From [Clostridium] leptum DSM 753 (GTDB taxonomy: Bacteria > Bacillota > Clostridia > Oscillospirales > Acutalibacteraceae), in the NCBI GenBank assembly GCA_000154345.1, contig DS480347.1, positions 388,650-452,649 on the forward strand: a stretch of 64,000 nt of DNA, given 5' to 3'. Under the pieces are notes generated by a model. The model was not told the origin of the DNA. It saw only the letters and a list, made by a program, of their open reading frames with translations, and did no database searches. Every line of letters starts with the position of its first letter. Position 1 is the first letter of the stretch. A program made the translations under genes and the position numbers. This document shows positions 50,376-57,825 of this stretch, in pieces.

Positions 50376-51917
50376 ATGTTGATTTTAAATTGTGAGCAGA
50401 CGAGAAAGCTCGAGCAGTCCGCCGTGGATAACGGCTGCACCTATTTGGGTTTGATGGAGAGAGCGGGCCGGGAGGCGGCGGCTTTCATTCAGCAGGCCCT
50501 TTCTCAATTTCGGAGAAAAACCGTGATCCTCTGCGGCAGCGGCAACAATGGAGGAGACGGCTTTGTGGTGGCCCGCTGTTTGGCGGGCTGGAGCGGCGAC
50601 GTCCTGGTGGTTATGCTAAGCGGACAGCCTAGAACCGGCGACGCACTGACGATGTATCAGAAGGCCCGTGAAACCGCTGGCGTGCGGTTTTCCAGGTATC
50701 CGGATGACAGGCTGGAAAAGGAAATTCAGGAAGCTGACTTGATTGTGGATGGAATTTACGGGATCGGGTTCCATGGGGCCGTAAAGGAAGAGTATCTGCC
50801 GGTGATTCGGTGGACCAATCGATCCGCGGCCAAGGTGGTCAGCCTGGATTTGCCCAGCGGGGTTGCCTGCGATTTCGGTAAGATAGAGGGAGAAGCCGTT
50901 CAGGCGGATTATACGGTTACTTTTTCTGCCTTAAAGCTTTCCCAGGTGCAGTATCCCGCTATGGAATACTGCGGCGAAATTCATGTGGCGAATGTCGGGA
51001 TTCCTGAAAAAGTGTATAGGGAAAGCGGCTTTGAAGCGGAAACCACCGGCCTGTGGGCCCTGAAAAGAATCCTGGCGCCTAGAAAGCTTAATACCAATAA
51101 AGGGAGCTTTGGGTATCTGTTGTCCCTTTGCGGAAGCCGGGGGATGGCGGGCGCCGCGGTGATGAGCGCCCAGGCTGCATCCCGTTGCGGAGTGGGCTTG
51201 ATTGATTTAGCTCTGCCGGAAAGCGTTTATCCTGCCGCAGCGAGCGCCATTAGGGAATCGGTGTTTACCCTTTTGCCGGAACAGGAAAATGAAATATCCA
51301 TTTCGGAGGCGGAAGCCTTGTTGTCCGGCAAGCTGGCGCATAGGACCACCGCCTGCCTGGTTGGATGCGGCTTGGGAACCAGCCGGGAGGCTCAAAAGCT
51401 GGTAGAATATCTGTTGGCCCGCAGCAAGGCGCCTATGGTCATCGACGCCGATGGGCTCAACGCTATCGCGGCCGAGCCGGAAATGCTGTCAAAGGCCCAG
51501 GCGCCTTTGGTGCTGACCCCTCACCCGGGAGAAATGGCCCGCTTGCTGAAAACTACCGTTCAGGACGTACAGCGCCACAGGCTGGAGTACGCCAAAGAAT
51601 TTGCTGTGAAGCAGCGTCTGGTTTTAGTGTTGAAAGGAAATAAGACCGTAGTAGCCTGCCCGGATGGCAAAGTCTATATCAATACCACCGGAAACCCAGG
51701 TATGGCCAAGGCGGGAAGCGGCGATGTGCTGGCGGGAATCATTGGGGCTTTTTTGGCCCAGGGGATGGCGCCTGAACAGGCGGCGGCAGGAGGTGTTTAC
51801 CTTCACGGGCTGGCAGGCGACCGCTGCGCTGAGCGCTTGTCTCAGATTGGCATGACGGCGCCGGATTTAATTGAGGAGCTTCCGGCGTTGTTTTTAGAGC
51901 TGACGGCAACGAAATAG
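50376..51917 (+). CDS. nnr: Bifunctional NAD(P)H-hydrate epimerase / ADP-dependent dehydratase
   Basis: A 513-residue repair enzyme restoring damaged NAD(P)H hydrates. The N-terminal YjeF epimerase domain (~1-215) has CGSGNNGGDGFVVARCL near 50-66 and SLDLPSGVACDFG near 155-167. The C-terminal ribokinase-like dehydratase (~225-505) has NTNKGSFGYLL, DADGLNAIA, LTPHPGEMARLL and GNPGMAKAGSGDVLAGI. It is encoded 21 bases after acpS. Confidence 0.95.
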   Translation: MLILNCEQTRKLEQSAVDNGCTYLGLMERAGREAAAFIQQALSQFRRKTVILCGSGNNGGDGFVVARCLAGWSGDVLVVMLSGQPRTGDALTMYQKARETAGVRFSRYPDDRLEKEIQEADLIVDGIYGIGFHGAVKEEYLPVIRWTNRSAAKVVSLDLPSGVACDFGKIEGEAVQADYTVTFSALKLSQVQYPAMEYCGEIHVANVGIPEKVYRESGFEAETTGLWALKRILAPRKLNTNKGSFGYLLSLCGSRGMAGAAVMSAQAASRCGVGLIDLALPESVYPAAASAIRESVFTLLPEQENEISISEAEALLSGKLAHRTTACLVGCGLGTSREAQKLVEYLLARSKAPMVIDADGLNAIAAEPEMLSKAQAPLVLTPHPGEMARLLKTTVQDVQRHRLEYAKEFAVKQRLVLVLKGNKTVVACPDGKVYINTTGNPGMAKAGSGDVLAGIIGAFLAQGMAPEQAAAGGVYLHGLAGDRCAERLSQIGMTAPDLIEELPALFLELTATK

Positions 51918-52189
51918 AAACGAAAAAGAGTGCAGCTCGTTTAGCGCTTATGTTCCATAACTTAACTCAAATCATCCTGTGCCGGAAAGCCTTGAACGAA
52001 CGAAGCGGACAGTGCGTTCGATGGAAAAAGCGAAAATTGGCGATGGAAAGGAAGGCTGTTTGGGCCGTTCCCAATATTCTTCCAAAGCTTTCCGTGCGGT
52101 TCGGCGCTCCAAGATGACGAGCGGTTGAGAAAGATCAGAGCGATTAGGTGGGCTGCTGGAAAACAATATTTATTATTTTGAAAAAAGTC
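51918..52189. other. Intergenic stretch without recognised gene
   Basis: Upstream region of the MerR gene. No terminator with a T run and no ORF with a ribosome binding site was recognised. Confidence 0.45.
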
Positions 52190-52220
52190 TTGACACTTCC
52201 CTTAGGTAAGTTGGTATACT
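52190..52220 (+). promoter_or_regulatory. MerR-type promoter with 19-bp spacer and operator dyad
   Basis: TTGACA at 52190-52195 and TATACT at 52215-52220 are 19 bases apart, the over-long spacer that MerR proteins untwist. The dyad ACTTCCC-TTA-GGTAAGT (52195-52211) lies in the spacer, as expected for autoregulation. Confidence 0.78.
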
Positions 52221-52244
52221 TCCAGTAACAGAGGAGGTGCTGTG

Positions 52245-53084
52245 ATGAAAATGAAGCAGGTTTGTCAGCTTACCGGGCTGACAGAGCGTACCATACGTTT
52301 TTATGTGGAAAAGGAGCTTTGCGCTCCCGAGACCCGCTGGATGGACCAGCGCAAATACTATGATTTTTCAAAGGAAAATGTGGAAGAGCTTCGCCAGGCG
52401 GCGGAGCTGAGAAAGGCCTATTTTTCTATCCAGGCGATCCAGACAATGCGCAGCAGCCCGGAGCGGATTCCAGAGATTCTCAAAACCTACCGCCAGGGTC
52501 TGGCGGCGGACGAGGCTCATAAAAGGAAGCTGTTAGACGTTATGGAACAGATGGATGTGGAGCAAATTGGAAGCGTGGCAGCTTTAGCGAATAAGCTTGA
52601 ACGGGTATCAGCGGCTCTGTCTTTGCCGCAAGCTGATTTGGCCCCCGAATTTGGCAGGCTGGACGGCCTTTCACGGGAAGAAAAGGAAGAGGCGTACCAG
52701 GAGTACCAGCGGCGCCGGAAGCGGGATGAAAAAATCGGAAAATTTGTGGTCTTTGGAATCGCGGGCCTAAACGCAGCGGGCAGTCTGGCTTCCTGGATTG
52801 TGCGGGCGGATTTTACTTATCTTTTTACATTTTTAGTTCAGGCCGGATTCTCCATCGCCCTTTGCTGCGGGGTGCGCTGGGTCCGCTGGCTGTTTGTGGC
52901 GGGCGGCGTGATAGGCGCGGCCTCCACGTTTTTGCTGCTTATACAGGCCGCTGACATCGGCGGGATGCCGGCCTGGTTTTTTGCATATGGTATTTTTGTG
53001 CTTTTAGTCTCTGTGCTGACCGGGATATTACTGGCATGGTACCGTCCGGTGAAGGAGTTTTTCTATCAGAAGAAAAATGGTTAA
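52245..53084 (+). CDS. MerR-family regulator with C-terminal membrane domain
   Basis: A 279-residue protein. Residues 1-70 are a MerR winged helix-turn-helix (MKMKQVCQLTGLTERTIRFY, RKYYDFSKENVEELRQ). A helical linker follows (~75-150). The end contains about four hydrophobic segments (~152-265) such as VVFGIAGLNAAGSLASWIV and WFFAYGIFVLLVSVLTGILLAW. It is thus a membrane-tethered transcription factor. ATG 52245 has GAGGAGGTG 6 bases upstream. It has a 19-bp-spacer promoter of its own; no target gene is adjacent. Confidence 0.85.
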   Translation: MKMKQVCQLTGLTERTIRFYVEKELCAPETRWMDQRKYYDFSKENVEELRQAAELRKAYFSIQAIQTMRSSPERIPEILKTYRQGLAADEAHKRKLLDVMEQMDVEQIGSVAALANKLERVSAALSLPQADLAPEFGRLDGLSREEKEEAYQEYQRRRKRDEKIGKFVVFGIAGLNAAGSLASWIVRADFTYLFTFLVQAGFSIALCCGVRWVRWLFVAGGVIGAASTFLLLIQAADIGGMPAWFFAYGIFVLLVSVLTGILLAWYRPVKEFFYQKKNG

Positions 53085-53240
53085 GCGCGTTCTGCTTTGA
53101 AGGGGCTGGTGCTCTCGTGCGGCGAAAGCGTGAATTGTATACGTCAAGTGCACCGCCCTCGAATCCGGAGCGCCTTAAGGAACCCGGTTCGGAATTTTGA
53201 CAGCATAAAATTAAAATTGCGGCCCTAAAACAGGAAAGGT
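53085..53240. other. Intergenic stretch after the MerR gene
   Basis: No gene recognised. The MerR transcript reaches the terminator at 53241. Confidence 0.45.
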
Positions 53241-53273
53241 AAAAGCCGGATGACTTGTCATCCGGCTTTTTTT
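53241..53273 (+). terminator. Terminator of the MerR gene
   Basis: AAAGCCGGATGAC/GTCATCCGGCTTT stem followed by TTTT, about 155 bases after the stop codon. Confidence 0.88.
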
Positions 53274-53418
53274 ACGGTCAAAAACAGAGCTTGCTTAATA
53301 TTATGGATTAGACAGGAAATATTTTTCTAAACATGATTAAACAGGAGGCTCAAAGGCAAAAATACTAATAGATTCGTTAACGAGCCTAATTTTAGAAATC
53401 ATTCGGAGCGTGAAAAAA
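53274..53418. other. Region upstream of mazF, no antitoxin seen
   Basis: An ATG at 53333 would give only 11 codons. No MazE/CopG-like antitoxin frame is present. An AGGCTC/GAGCCT inverted repeat (about 53345 and 53380) lies before the toxin gene. Confidence 0.5.
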
Positions 53419-53787
53419 GTGAATATAAAACGCGGAGATATTTTTTACGCGGATTTGAGCCCTGTGGTCGGTTCAGAGCAAGGGGGAATCCGTCCTGTTT
53501 TGATCGTACAGAATAATGTTGGAAACCGGTTCAGCCCTACGGTGATTGCCGCAGCAATTACCAGTCAGAAATCCAAGGCGAACCTGCCCACGCATATTCA
53601 ATTGAGAGCCAACGACAGCGGGCTGTCCCGTGATTCTGTTGTTTTGTTAGAGCAAATCCGTACTCTGGATAAGCGGCGCTTGAAGGAAAAAATGGGAACC
53701 TTGAATCCTTATTCCATGCATCAGGTGGACGAGGCCTTATCCATTAGCTTTGGCCTGGACGATGAAAATATTCGAGAGGCTACATAA
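53419..53787 (+). CDS. MazF/PemK-type endoribonuclease toxin
   Basis: A 122-residue member of the MazF family of mRNA interferases. The opening NIKRGDIFYADLSPVVGSEQGGIRPVLIVQN is nearly that of Bacillus NdoA/EndoA, with catalytic Arg near 25 and Thr in AAITSQKSK near 52. The start is GTG 53419, 10 bases after CGGAG; GTG 53410 overlaps the site. Firmicutes usually encode the small antitoxin just upstream, which is missing here. It lies 75 bases before spoIIGA. Confidence 0.9.
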   Translation: MNIKRGDIFYADLSPVVGSEQGGIRPVLIVQNNVGNRFSPTVIAAAITSQKSKANLPTHIQLRANDSGLSRDSVVLLEQIRTLDKRRLKEKMGTLNPYSMHQVDEALSISFGLDDENIREAT

Positions 53788-53804
53788 GCCTCTCTCAACA
53801 CGAA

Positions 53805-53840
53805 TTGACAGAAAACTCTTTTCCCCCTGTGCTACTATAA
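53805..53840 (+). promoter_or_regulatory. Possible spoIIGA promoter with long spacer
   Basis: TTGACA at 53805-53810 is followed 22 bases later by TACTAT at 53833-53838. The B. subtilis spoIIG promoter is also a Spo0A-activated sigma-A promoter with a 22-base spacer. No perfect Spo0A box was found. Confidence 0.5.
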
Positions 53841-53856
53841 ATAGCACAGGGGGAAA
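53820..53856 (+). promoter_or_regulatory. Hairpin enclosing the spoIIGA ribosome binding site
   Basis: TTTCCCCCTGTGCTA (53820-53834) is perfectly complementary to TAGCACAGGGGGAAA (53842-53856). The second arm contains GGGGGA, the Shine-Dalgarno sequence of spoIIGA. If transcription starts upstream, the stem would hide the site. Confidence 0.62.
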
Positions 53857-53862
53857 TTGTTT

Positions 53863-54744
53863 ATGACCACGATTTACATAGATATTTTGGTCTGCCTGAA
53901 CGTTATCGTGAATTATTTTCTGCTGCTTGCGTCCGGAAAGTTCTTGTCCAGGCCGTATAAACGGTGGAGAATACTGTTGGGCGCCTTTTTAGGCGGCCTT
54001 TATTCGTTATATATTCTTTTACCCCAGTTGGCCCAGTGGTTTACCATTTTAGTTGAGCTGGCTATGGCGGCGACCATTACGCTGACAGCCTTTGGCCGAA
54101 AGGGCATTTTAAAAACCTGCTCCTGTTTTTTTGCTATGAGCTTTTTATTCGCCGGTTCTATGTTCTTGCTTTGGAAAACTGCGGCTCCGAAAAATTTGAT
54201 CATCAACAACGGCGTGGTATATTTTCAAATTTCTCCGCTGCTCTTAATCGGAACGACGGTTGCTTCCTATGTGCTGGTCCGGCTCTTTCAGAGGATTACC
54301 GGAAGAGCGGTGCCCGAGGAGCTGTTTTGTATGGTTCAGGTGGTTCATAGGGGTAAGCGGGCGGTCTTCCGCGCCAAAGTGGATACCGGCAACCAGCTTC
54401 GGGAGCCCTTTTCCCACTTGCCGGTGATTGTGGTAAAGGAGACCGCGGTTTCTCATTTGGCGCCGGAATCCGGTGAAGAGCTTAATTTTAGAATGATCCC
54501 TTTCCATAGCTTAGATCAAGAGGGGGTGCTGCCAGGCTTTCTGCCGGATCGGATTATGATAGAGCATGGGAAGGATCACTTTGAATGTCGGGGATATTTA
54601 GGCATTTGTAAGCCGAGACAGCTTCCTCCCGACTTTGACGGCCTAATGAACTCAGAACTATTACTATCGACGGGAATGAAGGGGAAAGAGCATGAAAAAG
54701 TTAAAAGCCGTGTATCAAAAAATGAAGGAGATTTTTTTTCGTAG
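53863..54744 (+). CDS. spoIIGA: Sigma-E processing peptidase SpoIIGA
   Basis: A 293-residue membrane aspartic protease that activates pro-sigma-E in the mother cell after signalling from the forespore. Five hydrophobic segments occupy ~4-140. The C-terminal protease domain has the catalytic Asp174 in FRAKVDTGNQLREP. Its end overlaps sigE by 53 bases. ATG 53863 follows GGGGGA at 8 bases; the upstream TTG at 53857 is less likely. Confidence 0.95.
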   Translation: MTTIYIDILVCLNVIVNYFLLLASGKFLSRPYKRWRILLGAFLGGLYSLYILLPQLAQWFTILVELAMAATITLTAFGRKGILKTCSCFFAMSFLFAGSMFLLWKTAAPKNLIINNGVVYFQISPLLLIGTTVASYVLVRLFQRITGRAVPEELFCMVQVVHRGKRAVFRAKVDTGNQLREPFSHLPVIVVKETAVSHLAPESGEELNFRMIPFHSLDQEGVLPGFLPDRIMIEHGKDHFECRGYLGICKPRQLPPDFDGLMNSELLLSTGMKGKEHEKVKSRVSKNEGDFFS

Positions 54745-55414
54745 GCTGCTGAAGCTGGAATGGCCGGAGCTTTATTACATCAACGGCCCGGAAACCCTGC
54801 CGCCGCCCTTGAGCAGGGAAGAGGAGGACGAAGTGATGGAACGGGTTCGCCGGGGCGAGAAAAACGCCCGGGAGCCGTTGATCACCCACAATCTGCGCTT
54901 AGTGGTGTATATTGCCAAGAAGTTTGACAGCAATGGGGCCAGTGTGGAGGATCTGATATCCATAGGAACCATCGGCTTGATCAAGGCGGTTAACACCTTT
55001 TGTCCGGAGAGGAATATTAAGCTGGCCACCTATGCCAGCCGTTGTATCGAAAACGAAATTCTGATGTTTTTGCGGAAAAGCAGCCAGCTCAAAAATGAGA
55101 TTTCCATTGACGAGCCTTTAAATGTGGACTGGGATGGCAACGAGCTTCTTCTTTCCGACATTTTAGGCAGTGATAACGACATTGTCAACCGGGATATTGA
55201 GAAAGAGGTGGAGTGCAGCCTGGTGCTTCAGGCGGTTTCCAGGCTGGCGCCAAGAGAGCGGCAGATCATGGAGCTGCGGTTTGGATTATGCGGGCAAAAG
55301 GAGCACACACAAAAACAGGTGGCCGACGTGCTGGGAATCTCTCAATCCTATATTTCCCGCCTGGAAAAACGAATAATCGAACGGCTGAAAAAGGATCTGG
55401 AGCGGGTGGGATAA
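54692..55414 (+). CDS. sigE: RNA polymerase sporulation sigma factor sigma-E
   Basis: A 240-residue early mother-cell sigma factor made as pro-sigma-E. The N-terminal basic, amphipathic pro-sequence (~1-28) precedes YYINGPETLPPPL, the region cleaved by SpoIIGA. Region 2 has NLRLVVYIAKKFDSNGASVEDLISIGTIGLIKAV, and region 4 has LAPRERQIMELRFGL and QKQVADVLGISQSYISRLEKR. It overlaps spoIIGA by 53 bases and is co-transcribed with it. Confidence 0.97.
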   Translation: MKKLKAVYQKMKEIFFRRLLKLEWPELYYINGPETLPPPLSREEEDEVMERVRRGEKNAREPLITHNLRLVVYIAKKFDSNGASVEDLISIGTIGLIKAVNTFCPERNIKLATYASRCIENEILMFLRKSSQLKNEISIDEPLNVDWDGNELLLSDILGSDNDIVNRDIEKEVECSLVLQAVSRLAPRERQIMELRFGLCGQKEHTQKQVADVLGISQSYISRLEKRIIERLKKDLERVG

Positions 55415-55726
55415 CTCGACCTCATGACGCCCCGGAAAAAACAGCTGTAAAAAAGAAAATAGGACAGAGGCATGACGGCTGCCCATCCCGGCCCTGCCGG
55501 GACCTTAAGCAAGACTAAAAAGACTCGCTGTCAGCAAGCCGTGCGAGAGACGCTGAAATAGCTGCCGTTTACATTATTTGTCCCAAAGCCTATGCGAGAA
55601 CAGCCTTTATTCTATTTCCCGTTCATTGCGATTGGAGGATTGCCGTTTGTTTTTGCTTCCCTCTGCGCTTAAGGCTTAAGCTGTTTTACTCTTCTCCGCA
55701 AGGGCGGTTCCCATTTCGCTAAAAAG
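55415..55726. other. Intergenic stretch after sigE
   Basis: No ORF or RNA gene recognised. In many Clostridia sigG would follow here; in this genome it is 4.5 kb away on the other strand. Confidence 0.5.
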
Positions 55727-55799
55727 CCAAACAAAAAGCTCCCCTCCGGAGCGGTTTCCCAGAAATCAGGGAACGCCTGGCGGGGAGCTTTTTGTTTGG
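55727..55799. terminator. Long branched hairpin between convergent sigE and paaK operons
   Basis: An 18-bp perfect outer stem (CCAAACAAAAAGCTCCCC at 55727-55744 with 55782-55799) encloses a CTCCGGAG palindrome and a GTTTCCC/GGGAAC stem. T-rich arms on both strands suit a bidirectional terminator. Confidence 0.72.
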
Positions 55800-56011
55800 T
55801 AAATGATTTTATAAAGGCCCGGCTGAATATATCTTTTATCTGTAATTTCGGAATGGATCCGCAAGGACTTGCCGCCTCTCGGGCTTAGCAGAATAGTGCT
55901 GCAAGCTATGCGGCAATTTAAGGCAGCAAAAAAAGCATAGATCAATTGCTTCTCTGAATTGCTCTTTTAGAAAACAGACGATTCAACCCATTTTTGATTT
56001 TCTGCAGCCGA
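55800..56011. other. Intergenic stretch after paaK
   Basis: Downstream region of paaK on the minus strand. No gene recognised. Confidence 0.45.
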
Positions 56012-57241
56012 TCAATACCGGTTGTCAAAAATCCTGGTGGATTTCTTTTCACTGCGGGGCAGCTCGCCAATTGCCACGGCATGAGGAACAATGGTAATGC
56101 CGACCTTTGCCTTAAAGTGGTTTTGCAGATTCAGCTCGATAGCTTTCGCGTCGGCCATGCTGTCCGTCTCAAAGAACAAGGTCATGATATCTCTGCCGTT
56201 TAGGTGATCGATCATGACTTGGTATTCGCTGCTGGCGCCCTCCACATCCTTTAGTACCTCGTCGATCTGGCCGGGGAAGATGTTGACGCCCTTCACCTTA
56301 ATCATATCGTCGGTTCGCCCGATGAGGGTATCGATCCGGGGATAGGACCGGCCGCAGGGACAGTCGCCCTTGAGAAGACGGGTCAAATCGTGGGTGCGGT
56401 ACCGAATAAGGGGGGCTCCCTGCTTTCTCAGAGTGGTGACGACCAGCTCGCCGCTTTCTCCATCAGGTACGTTCTTTCCGGTATGGGGATCAATGACCTC
56501 GAAGTACAGGTAATCGTCCCAATAGTGCATGCCGCATTCGTAATCACAGCTCATAGCGATACCAGGACCGTAAATTTCCGTCAGGCCGTAAATATCGTAA
56601 AGCTGGACGCCAAGCTCGTTGGCAATGCGGCGGCGCATTTTCTCGCCCCAGCGCTCAGAGCCGATCACGCCCTTTCTCAGATAGATCTGATCCTTAACGC
56701 CGCGCTTGGTGATTTCCTCCGCCAGCAGCAAGGCGTAGCTGGAGGTGGCGCACAGCACGGTGCTCTTCATGTCGATCATCATGCGGATCTGCTTGTCCGT
56801 GTTGCCGGGTCCCATGGGTACTACCATGGAGCCCAGCAGCTCGGCGCCGGCCTGAAAACCGATGCCGGCGGTCCACAGGCCGTAGCCCGGGGTCACATGG
56901 ATTCGGTCCAGATTAGTAATGCCGGCGGTTTCATAGCACCGCTTGAACATTTCCGCCCAGTCTGACACATCCTGCCTGGTATAAGGGATAATAACCGGCG
57001 TGCCGGTGGTCCCGGATGAGGAATGAATCCTGACAATCTCCTCCTCGGGAACCGCTTGTAGCCCCAGAGGATAAGCTTCCCTTAAATCGCTTTTGTTGGA
57101 GAAGGGCAGCTTTTCGAAGTCCTCCTGGCTTTTGATCTGGTTTAGGTCGATCCCCTCAAACTTTTTCGCGTAAAAGGGGCTGCGCTCTTTGATGCCGGAG
57201 AGCACCTTTAAAATGCCCTGAAACTGGCTTTCATTCATCAT
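56012..57241 (-). CDS. paaK: Phenylacetate--CoA ligase (PaaK-type)
   Basis: A 409-residue adenylate-forming enzyme. The P-loop IHSSSGTTGTPVIIPYT lies near 71-87. IYGLTEIYGPG (~216-226), RYRTHDLTRLL and GRTDDMIKVKGVNIFPGQID near 308-327 are the later core motifs. It starts 2 bases after iorB with AGGAGG. Beside indolepyruvate oxidoreductase it probably interconverts arylacetyl-CoA and arylacetate plus ATP, completing fermentation of aromatic amino acids (inference). Confidence 0.94.
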   Translation of the reverse strand: MMNESQFQGILKVLSGIKERSPFYAKKFEGIDLNQIKSQEDFEKLPFSNKSDLREAYPLGLQAVPEEEIVRIHSSSGTTGTPVIIPYTRQDVSDWAEMFKRCYETAGITNLDRIHVTPGYGLWTAGIGFQAGAELLGSMVVPMGPGNTDKQIRMMIDMKSTVLCATSSYALLLAEEITKRGVKDQIYLRKGVIGSERWGEKMRRRIANELGVQLYDIYGLTEIYGPGIAMSCDYECGMHYWDDYLYFEVIDPHTGKNVPDGESGELVVTTLRKQGAPLIRYRTHDLTRLLKGDCPCGRSYPRIDTLIGRTDDMIKVKGVNIFPGQIDEVLKDVEGASSEYQVMIDHLNGRDIMTLFFETDSMADAKAIELNLQNHFKAKVGITIVPHAVAIGELPRSEKKSTRIFDNRY

Positions 57242-57243
57242 GG

Positions 57244-57825
57244 TTATTTTACCTCCTGGGCGCCGAGCTCCAGCGCTTTTAAATTCATCGTTACGAATTT
57301 TTGGGGCAGCCGGCTCTCAATGGCCTTTTGAAAGCTTTTCCTTGGGATTCCCAAAGCCCCTGCGGCGCAGGCGGCTCCCAATAGGGCGATATTCAGAACC
57401 TTTGCGGAGCCGCAGGCGGCGCAGATTTTTTCTCCGTCCACCACCACAAGCTTTTCCTGGTTCCGGGTTAAGTAATCGATCATTTCCGTACCGTCGTAGG
57501 AGGAGCCGGACAGAGACGCGGTCACCGGCTTGATGGCTTTTTTTGTAGTGACCACCACGCCCTCCTCCTTTAAGTAGGGCAGACACCTCACCGCCTCTGC
57601 GGGTTCGAAGCCGATGATGATATCCGCCTTACCCTTGGGAATCAAGGGGGAATGGGCTTCCCCGATACGGACATGGCTCACCACACAGCCGCCCCGCTGG
57701 GCCATGCCGATGGTTTCCGCCGTCCGGGCGGGAAATCCTAAATCAATGGCGGCCTGAGCGATCAGCTTAGAGGCTAATACCGTTCCCTGTCCGCCGACGC
57801 CGGCCAGCAAAATAGACTTATTCAT
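57244..57825 (-). CDS. iorB: Indolepyruvate:ferredoxin oxidoreductase, beta subunit
   Basis: A 193-residue gamma-type domain of 2-oxoacid:ferredoxin oxidoreductases. It has the N-terminal ILLAGVGGQGTVLASKLIAQAA, ETIGMAQRGGCVVSHVRIG near 38-56, and GFEPAEAVRCLPYL. With IorA it oxidatively decarboxylates aryl pyruvates to arylacetyl-CoA. It overlaps iorA by 8 bases. Confidence 0.95.
   Translation of the reverse strand: MNKSILLAGVGGQGTVLASKLIAQAAIDLGFPARTAETIGMAQRGGCVVSHVRIGEAHSPLIPKGKADIIIGFEPAEAVRCLPYLKEEGVVVTTKKAIKPVTASLSGSSYDGTEMIDYLTRNQEKLVVVDGEKICAACGSAKVLNIALLGAACAAGALGIPRKSFQKAIESRLPQKFVTMNLKALELGAQEVK

Noticed and set aside
53333..53368. Possible tiny antitoxin ORF before mazF
   Set aside because: Only 11 codons and no MazE/CopG-like sequence.
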